Below, piece after piece: positions 31,988 through 38,104 of a stretch of 38,104 bases of DNA. The stretch comes from Dehalococcoides mccartyi (lineage in GTDB: Bacteria > Chloroflexota > Dehalococcoidia > GIF9 > DYGU01). Within the stretch, counting starts at the first letter, position 1. The number at the start of each line of letters is the position of its first letter. Below the pieces are notes generated by a model that worked only from the letters and a program-made list of their open reading frames with translations, made no database searches and was not told where the DNA came from. The position numbers and the translations under genes were made by a program. Where the stretch lies: positions 1 through 38,104 of the forward strand of contig DYGU01000003.1 in NCBI GenBank assembly GCA_020724525.1, in the 5' to 3' direction.

Positions 31988-34900
31988 CTAAGCCGGGATG
32001 AGGCTGCCAATAATTACATTTTCTTTGAGACCACGAAGCTTATCTATTTTGCCCCAGATAGCTGCCTCGGTAAGCACTCTGGTAGTTTCCTGGAAAGAGG
32101 CAGCAGCTAACCAGCTATCTGTATTCAGAGAAGCTCTGGTAATGCCCAAAAGAATAGGTTGGGCAGTCGCTGGTTCACCCCCTTCCGCCAAAACTTTAGC
32201 ATTTATGTTCTCATAATCAAATCGGTCGACTAATTCCCCTGGTAGGAGTTCTGTATCACCCGAGGACTCGACACGAACCTGGCTTAACATACGGCGGATG
32301 ATAACTTCAACATGTTTATCATTAATGCTTACTCCTTGAGAATAATAGACCTTCTGAATTTCTTCTACCAAATATTGTTGCACCGCCTCTCTACCCAAGA
32401 TGCGAAGGACATCCTGGGGAGCTTTAATTCCGTCAGTAAGTTGTTCACCAGCTTTTACCCTGCTCCCTGATTTAACTCTAAGGCGAGCTGTGGGTGGAAT
32501 TATATATTCCCGCTCATCTCTTTCCTCATAACGGATATAAAGACGATTATCCTCAACACTGACTCGACCGGTAACTCTGGCTAATATAGGTGGCGCTGCC
32601 CTAACCGCTGGAAGCTGGCTTTGAACAGCCTCTTCAGTTGAGTAAAGAGAAATTGGCTGAGCCAAAATGGTACCAGCGTCCACCCACTGTCCATTGCTTA
32701 CCAGCACTTCAAAGTCTGACGATAAGGGATATCCATCAAGATAAAATTCCGAGCTAACTACTTTAATTTTACGCTCCTCCTCAGTCTCAATTACTTCGAC
32801 TACCCCATTAATTTCAGAGAGGATAGTCTGCCCCTTCGGGCTTCTGGCTTCGAATAATTCCTCTACCCGAGGTAAACCACTGGTAATGTCAACACCAACA
32901 ACACCACCCGTATGAAAAGTACGCATCGTAAGTTGAGTGCCAGGTTCACCAATGCTTTGGGCAGCAATAATGCCGACGGCTGTACCAATTTCTACCAATT
33001 CGCGGCGTGCCAGATCACGTCCGTAGCAATACTGACAAACACCGTAGCGGGAGTGACAACCAAGAGGTGACCTCACATAGACTCGATTTATACCAGCACT
33101 GATAATCTGGGCAACTTTCTGCTCATCAATCTCTTCATTTCTGCATACAAAGATTTTACCAGTATTAGGATCAGCAACATCAGCCGCCGCCATCCTCCCA
33201 ATAACACGTTCGGCAAAGGGAGGTAGGATTCCGCGTTCCGTTTCTGGCATCAGCCAGATACCTTCGGTAGTACCGCAGTCTTTTTCGGATACAAGCACAT
33301 TTTGAGCTATATCAACAAGACGTCGTGTAAGGTAACCACTGTCCGAGGTTCTTAAGGCAGTATCAGCTAACCCCTTACGAGCACCATGAGTGGAAATAAA
33401 ATACTCCATTACAGTAAGTCCCTCACGAAAGCTCGACTTTATAGGAAAGTCAATTATTCTTCCAGAAGGGTCAGTCATCAATCCTCGTATGCCAGCCATC
33501 TGTCTGATCTGGGAGATATTACCTTTCGCTCCAGAGGTCGCCATCATATAGATGCCTCCATGCCGATCCAGGGAGCGAGACAGGATATCAGTGATCTTTT
33601 CAGTAGCTTCCATCCACACTTGAACAGCATTATGATAGCGTTCGTCTTCAGTGATCAAGCCCCTATTGAACTGACTATCAATAAGTGCAATCTCCTCATC
33701 AGCTTCTTCCAGAATTTTAGCTTTCTCCTGTGGTCCATCAATGTCTTTTATAGCAATAGTGGTTCCAGACTTGGTAGCATACTCAAAGCCTAACTGTTTA
33801 AGATCATCCAGAACTTTAGCAGTTGCCTCATCATTCAGTAAGCGATGGCAATCCGATACCAGACGCTTCAAAGTAGTTTTATCTACTAACTTGTCATAAG
33901 ATCGGAGCTGTGGTGGCAAGCATTCATTAAATAAAATCCGACCGACATTAGTCTTTATTCTTTGTCCCTTAGTTATTTCATCCTTAACTTCGATCTCAGC
34001 ACCCAATTCAATAATACCAAGGCCATAAGCTAATTTAACTTCTCTAAAACTGCCAAACTTCATTCCCTCTCCCTTGGCTCCAGGTCTGATATTAGTAAGG
34101 TAATAGCAACCAAGCACCATATCCAAGGTAGGCACCATTATTGGTTCACCGCTACTTGGTAACAGCATATTATGAACGCTGAACATTTGCTCCCTCGCTT
34201 CCCTTATCGCAGCTCTTGAGAGAGGGACATGGACTGCCATTTGATCGCCATCAAAATCAGCGTTAAAAGCAGCGCAAACAAGGGGGTGAATCTGGATAGC
34301 ACTGCCATCGACAAGCACAGGCTCAAAGGCTTGAATACCTAAACGGTGAAGAGTTGGAGCCCGATTAAGTAAAACAAGATGCTCTTTTACTATCCCTTCA
34401 AGTAAACTCCAAACTTCCGGTCTGGCTCTCTCTACTTGCCTTCGGCCGCTCTTGATATTGGGAGCGTACCCCTCCTGGACAAGTCGACGGATCAGGAAGG
34501 GTTTAAAGAGTTCCAAAGCCATGCGCTTGGGTAAGCCACACTGGTGAAGCTTAAGCTCAGGTCCAACAACGATGACAGAACGACCACTGTAATCGACGCG
34601 TTTACCAAGAAGATTCTGACGGAAGCGTCCTTGTTTTCCTCTGAGCATTTCCGAAAGTGATTTCAACCTATGCCTCCCAGCGCCAACAAGAGCTCGACCG
34701 CGCCGACCATTATCAATCAGAGAATCAACAGCCTCTTGAAGCATACGTTTCTCATTGCGAATAATAATGTCAGGCGCCCCAAGCTCAATGAGCCGCCGGA
34801 GACGATTGTTACGGTTGATCACCCTTCGGTAAAGATCGTTAAGGTCACTGGTAGCAAAGCGACCTCCGTCTAACTGGACTATAGGTCGTAATTCTGGGGG

Positions 34901-35815
34901 CAGTACTGGAAGTACAGTTATTATCATCCACTCCGGCTTATTACCGCTACGCCGGAAAGCCTCGACTACCCGTAGCCGCTTGCTCGCTCTTTTGCGTCGC
35001 TGTCCCGAAGTAGAAGAGACCTCTTTAAAAAGATGCTGACGTAAATCATCAAGATTAATACTTTTGAGAATCTCAAGGATAGCTTCAGCTCCGATGCCAG
35101 CTTTAAAGATATCACCATACTTTTCCTTAAATTCCTGATATTGGCTTTCGGAGAGAAGCCGGAGAGGTTCGAGAGATTCTATCTCTTCTATTTCCTTTTG
35201 CAGTTTCTCTTCCTGTTGTACTTTTACTTCAGCAAATTTTTGACGTACATAGTCCACTCTCTCCGCAGCTTCTTGGGCCGATTCTGCTTTTGCTTCTATT
35301 TCTTCAATTTCACTTTGGACCATTTCTTCCCGCTCAGCCAGCCATTTAGAAAATTCCTGCCTGAGTCGGCGGATCTCCTCTTGGCAAGCTGATTTGTCCA
35401 CTGAAATCACAACATATTGAGCAAAGTAAAGGACGCGCTCTAAGCTTCGGGGGGAAAGGTCAAGAAGTAAAGCCAATCTGCTCGGCACACCCTTGGCAAA
35501 CCAGACATGGGCTACCGGGGCAGCCAACTCAATATGTCCCATGCGCACCCGACGCACTTTAGATGGTTCCACCACAACCCCACATTTATCGCACCTAACG
35601 CCGCGGTAGCGTTGTTTTTTATATTTGCCACAATAACACTCATAATCTTTAGTTGGTCCAAAGATTCTCTCACAAAACAGCCCATCCTTTTCCGGCTTCA
35701 GAGTACGATAATTAATTGTCTCCGGTTTAGTTACTTCACCGTAGGACCAACTTCGAATCTGTTCTGGTGAAGCTAAGGAAATACGGACAGCATCAAAATT
35801 ATCAATTTCAGCCAT
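31988..35815 (-). CDS. rpoC: RNA polymerase beta-prime subunit
   Basis: The 1275-residue largest RNA polymerase subunit. The N-terminal zinc finger is [20 protein letters not shown] near residue 58. The active-site magnesium loop is [12 protein letters not shown]. Trigger loop and bridge helix lie around [20 protein letters not shown] and [19 protein letters not shown]. The second zinc site is [11 protein letters not shown], and the C-terminal tail is complete. It has no large lineage-specific insert compared with E. coli (1407). ATG start at 35815, 20 bp after the rpoB stop. Confidence 0.98.
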   Translation of the reverse strand: MAEIDNFDAVRISLASPEQIRSWSYGEVTKPETINYRTLKPEKDGLFCERIFGPTKDYECYCGKYKKQRYRGVRCDKCGVVVEPSKVRRVRMGHIELAAPVAHVWFAKGVPSRLALLLDLSPRSLERVLYFAQYVVISVDKSACQEEIRRLRQEFSKWLAEREEMVQSEIEEIEAKAESAQEAAERVDYVRQKFAEVKVQQEEKLQKEIEEIESLEPLRLLSESQYQEFKEKYGDIFKAGIGAEAILEILKSINLDDLRQHLFKEVSSTSGQRRKRASKRLRVVEAFRRSGNKPEWMIITVLPVLPPELRPIVQLDGGRFATSDLNDLYRRVINRNNRLRRLIELGAPDIIIRNEKRMLQEAVDSLIDNGRRGRALVGAGRHRLKSLSEMLRGKQGRFRQNLLGKRVDYSGRSVIVVGPELKLHQCGLPKRMALELFKPFLIRRLVQEGYAPNIKSGRRQVERARPEVWSLLEGIVKEHLVLLNRAPTLHRLGIQAFEPVLVDGSAIQIHPLVCAAFNADFDGDQMAVHVPLSRAAIREAREQMFSVHNMLLPSSGEPIMVPTLDMVLGCYYLTNIRPGAKGEGMKFGSFREVKLAYGLGIIELGAEIEVKDEITKGQRIKTNVGRILFNECLPPQLRSYDKLVDKTTLKRLVSDCHRLLNDEATAKVLDDLKQLGFEYATKSGTTIAIKDIDGPQEKAKILEEADEEIALIDSQFNRGLITEDERYHNAVQVWMEATEKITDILSRSLDRHGGIYMMATSGAKGNISQIRQMAGIRGLMTDPSGRIIDFPIKSSFREGLTVMEYFISTHGARKGLADTALRTSDSGYLTRRLVDIAQNVLVSEKDCGTTEGIWLMPETERGILPPFAERVIGRMAAADVADPNTGKIFVCRNEEIDEQKVAQIISAGINRVYVRSPLGCHSRYGVCQYCYGRDLARRELVEIGTAVGIIAAQSIGEPGTQLTMRTFHTGGVVGVDITSGLPRVEELFEARSPKGQTILSEINGVVEVIETEEERKIKVVSSEFYLDGYPLSSDFEVLVSNGQWVDAGTILAQPISLYSTEEAVQSQLPAVRAAPPILARVTGRVSVEDNRLYIRYEERDEREYIIPPTARLRVKSGSRVKAGEQLTDGIKAPQDVLRILGREAVQQYLVEEIQKVYYSQGVSINDKHVEVIIRRMLSQVRVESSGDTELLPGELVDRFDYENINAKVLAEGGEPATAQPILLGITRASLNTDSWLAAASFQETTRVLTEAAIWGKIDKLRGLKENVIIGSLIPA

Positions 35816-35835
35816 TTTTTCCTCTCATTTCAAAC

Positions 35836-38104
35836 TTAGAGTCTAACTTTCCTTTCAGGCTTTCCCTCTTCAAGAAAGCTTATTTTCTCTTCCTCTTCAT
35901 TAAGAAGTTCGACAGATAATCCCAAACTTCGTAGTTCCATAAATAAGACCTTAAAAGATTCAGGAACACCCGGTTGGAGTATATCTTCACCTTTAACAAT
36001 TGCTTCATAAGTTTTTCCCCTGCCAGTGACATCGTCTGACTTCACAGTGAGCAGTTCTTGAAGTATGTGAGCAGCACCGTAGGCCTCCAAAGCCCACACC
36101 TCCATCTCACCAAAGCGTTGACCTCCGAACTGAGCTTTTCCTCCTAATGGCTGCTGGGTAATTAGAGAATAAGGTCCCGTAGAACGGGCATGAACCTTAT
36201 CCTCAACAAGGTGAATGAGTTTCATCATATAAATATAGCCCACCGTTATTGGTTGATCGAAAGGTTCACCGGTCTGCCCATCCCTCAGGCTGACTTTGCC
36301 AAAAATCGGGGGGGAATATCCTCGTTCCAGATGGAGTTGCTTTATCATCTTCTCCACTTCGTCATTAGAAACATCATTTGTGCCTATGCCCAACCCTTCA
36401 AGCCAGAGACGGAGGCAGGCTCTCTTAGCTTCACCAGGATAATTATCGTCAAATATTCGTTGCCCATTATAGCCACGCTCATTGAGCCATCTCTTAGTTT
36501 GCTCTAAAATGTCAAGGGGCGAGTGTCCATTGTCTCCAATATTGGTGTTATTTGCCTGCTGGATTAGCCACACCCGAGCCAGTCCATCTTCAATAACTGA
36601 ATCACCAGCACCATCAAAAATAGGATTTAAGACTGCCCAGCCTAATGTCTTGGCTACCCAGCCTAAATGAGTTTCCAGAACTTGACCAATATTCATACGC
36701 GATGGTACCCCTATTGGGTTGAGAATAATTTCCACAGGTCTCCCATTCGGCAGGAAAGGCATGTCTTCTTCCGGAAGAATACGACCCACCACACCTTTAT
36801 TACCATGTCTCCCTGCCATCTTGTCTCCAACGGAGATTTTTCGCTTTTGGGCAATCCATACTCTCACCAGTTGATTTACACCTGCAGGTAGCTCGTCATG
36901 ATTATCTCGGGAGAAAGCTTTAACATCAATCACTTTCCCCCACTCCCCATGGGGTACTCTGAGAGAACTATCCTTAACTTCACGAGCTTTTTCTCCAAAA
37001 ATGGCTCGGAGTAACTTCTCTTCCGGTGTTAGTTCAGTTTCACCCTTAGGAGTAATCTTGCCAACCAAGATATCTCCAGGACCAACCTCAGCCCCAATAC
37101 GAATAATCCCAGATTCATCAAGATCCCTTAGACTTTCTTCGCCTACATTAGGTATGTCTCGGGTAATTTCTTCCTTCCCCAATTTGGTGTCCCGAGCCTC
37201 TATTTCATGTTTCTCAATATGAATAGAAGTAAACCTATCGTCCTTCAACAGTTTCTCACTGATAATGATGGCGTCTTCAAAGTTATAGCCTCGCCAGCTC
37301 ATAAAGCCACAAAGAATATTTTGACCTAAAGCAAGTTCGCCCTTATCGGTTGCTGAACTATCAGCAAGAACCTGCCCTTTTACCACTCTATCACCTTTGT
37401 TTACAACAGGTCGCTGATTGATGCAAGTACCCTGATTGGTTCGAACGAACTTTACCAGCGGATAAACACGCTGTTCCCCTATATCTTCCCTGACCACAAT
37501 TTCTGAACTGGTAACCGAGGCGACAATACCTGCCTCACGAGCAAAAACCACTTGTCCACTATACTTAGCTACTTCCTGCTCCATGCCTGTAGCTATCAAG
37601 GGTGCCTCAGGACAAACTAAAGGAACAGCCTGTCGTTGCATGTTAGAACCCATCAAGGCTCGATTAGCATCATCATGCTCAAGGAAAGGGATAAGAGAGG
37701 CAGCAACACTAAAGATCTGCTTAGGCGCCACATCCACAAAATCGATTTTGCCAGCTACTTCAGTAAAATATTTACTTCCTTTTCTAACCTCTATCCTATC
37801 TTCCATAAATTCATTTCTTGGGCTAAAAAGGGCATTAGCCTGGGCAACAACATATTCCTCTTCTTTGTCTGCCGAGAGGTAAACAATCTGGTCAGAAACA
37901 AAAGGAACAACCCTCATGCCTTTAGGAGGTAAAGAAGCTAACTTCTGCGCAATCTCCTCAGTAATAAATGTTCCCCTCAAAGCAACCACGGTCCCATTGG
38001 TATCCAAAATATCCTCGTTAAGAGTCCTTCCCGAAAGTTGCTCAAATTTATTAGGTACCTCGTGGATTACCTTACGATAAGGTGTTTCTATAAAACCATA
38101 CTCG
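35836..38104 (-). CDS. rpoB: RNA polymerase beta subunit, 5-prime part outside window
   Basis: The C-terminal 755 residues of RpoB; the frame runs off the right edge, with [12 protein letters not shown] the first residues visible. It includes [59 protein letters not shown] and the C-terminal [17 protein letters not shown]. About 400-450 N-terminal residues, probably including most of the rifampicin region, lie outside. The operon order rpoB-rpoC is standard. The promoter and upstream ribosomal genes are not in the window. Confidence 0.97.
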   Translation of the reverse strand, partial: EYGFIETPYRKVIHEVPNKFEQLSGRTLNEDILDTNGTVVALRGTFITEEIAQKLASLPPKGMRVVPFVSDQIVYLSADKEEEYVVAQANALFSPRNEFMEDRIEVRKGSKYFTEVAGKIDFVDVAPKQIFSVAASLIPFLEHDDANRALMGSNMQRQAVPLVCPEAPLIATGMEQEVAKYSGQVVFAREAGIVASVTSSEIVVREDIGEQRVYPLVKFVRTNQGTCINQRPVVNKGDRVVKGQVLADSSATDKGELALGQNILCGFMSWRGYNFEDAIIISEKLLKDDRFTSIHIEKHEIEARDTKLGKEEITRDIPNVGEESLRDLDESGIIRIGAEVGPGDILVGKITPKGETELTPEEKLLRAIFGEKAREVKDSSLRVPHGEWGKVIDVKAFSRDNHDELPAGVNQLVRVWIAQKRKISVGDKMAGRHGNKGVVGRILPEEDMPFLPNGRPVEIILNPIGVPSRMNIGQVLETHLGWVAKTLGWAVLNPIFDGAGDSVIEDGLARVWLIQQANNTNIGDNGHSPLDILEQTKRWLNERGYNGQRIFDDNYPGEAKRACLRLWLEGLGIGTNDVSNDEVEKMIKQLHLERGYSPPIFGKVSLRDGQTGEPFDQPITVGYIYMMKLIHLVEDKVHARSTGPYSLITQQPLGGKAQFGGQRFGEMEVWALEAYGAAHILQELLTVKSDDVTGRGKTYEAIVKGEDILQPGVPESFKVLFMELRSLGLSVELLNEEEEKISFLEEGKPERKVRL

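Overview
The window is a 38 kb piece of a bacterial chromosome, almost entirely on the minus strand. It carries mostly housekeeping and anabolic genes plus one anaerobic energy module. There is no rRNA or tRNA gene, CRISPR array, transposase or phage gene. The gene set (NAD-linked Mo/W formate dehydrogenase with Nfn-type transhydrogenase subunits, remnants of ADP-forming acyl-CoA synthetase, DUF169 and DUF2680 proteins, an RRM protein beside a zinc-ribbon gene, QueH) points to a strict anaerobe. A Chloroflexota (Dehalococcoidia-like) lineage is my best guess from overall protein flavour. This is inference, because no phylogenetic marker could be searched.

Layout, left to right. (1) 1-4577: recG, two decayed degV starts and a FakA/DhaL-type kinase on minus. 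rpmB lies divergently at 4656-4835. (2) 4872-11559: an arginine operon on minus, argJ-argB-argD-argG-argH, with rpe overlapping the end of argH. A CATTGCGAG-type inverted repeat sits between argJ and argB. argC and argF are not here. (3) 11560-13671: a decayed zone on both strands. It holds a SHOCT tail, a twice-frameshifted zinc-ribbon gene, an intact RRM RNA-binding protein, and a head-to-tail junction of a truncated DUF169 gene with an internally deleted acyl-CoA synthetase alpha fragment. (4) 13649-16240: mutS. (5) 16352-24401: an operon read on minus as nuoE-like, nuoF-like, fdhA, nfnA, nfnB. Formate oxidation would feed NAD (and possibly ferredoxin), and Nfn would exchange NADH, ferredoxin and NADPH. 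Between fdhA and nfnA lies about 500 bp holding a second, truncated nfnA start, an opposite-strand small membrane protein gene with its own promoter, and a repeat. (6) 24544-29829, mainly plus strand: broken degV, gmk (probably leaderless), a convergent metallo-beta-lactamase-fold gene, a frameshifted ATP-grasp acyl-CoA synthetase beta gene, padR with a HAAS membrane protein, and a secreted DUF2680 protein. (7) 29836-38104 on minus: staphylococcal-nuclease-like protein, queH, ruvB, then rpoC and rpoB (rpoB runs off the right edge).

The most notable pattern is that every large housekeeping gene is intact while about ten small or accessory genes are broken. The broken set includes three degV (FakB-type) genes beside an intact FakA-type kinase, both halves of an ADP-forming acyl-CoA synthetase (from separate loci), and a zinc-ribbon protein. 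Two families of palindromic intergenic repeats are scattered among them. fdhA has no ATG/GTG/TTG at its expected start, although a good ribosome binding site is followed by ATC-ATA.
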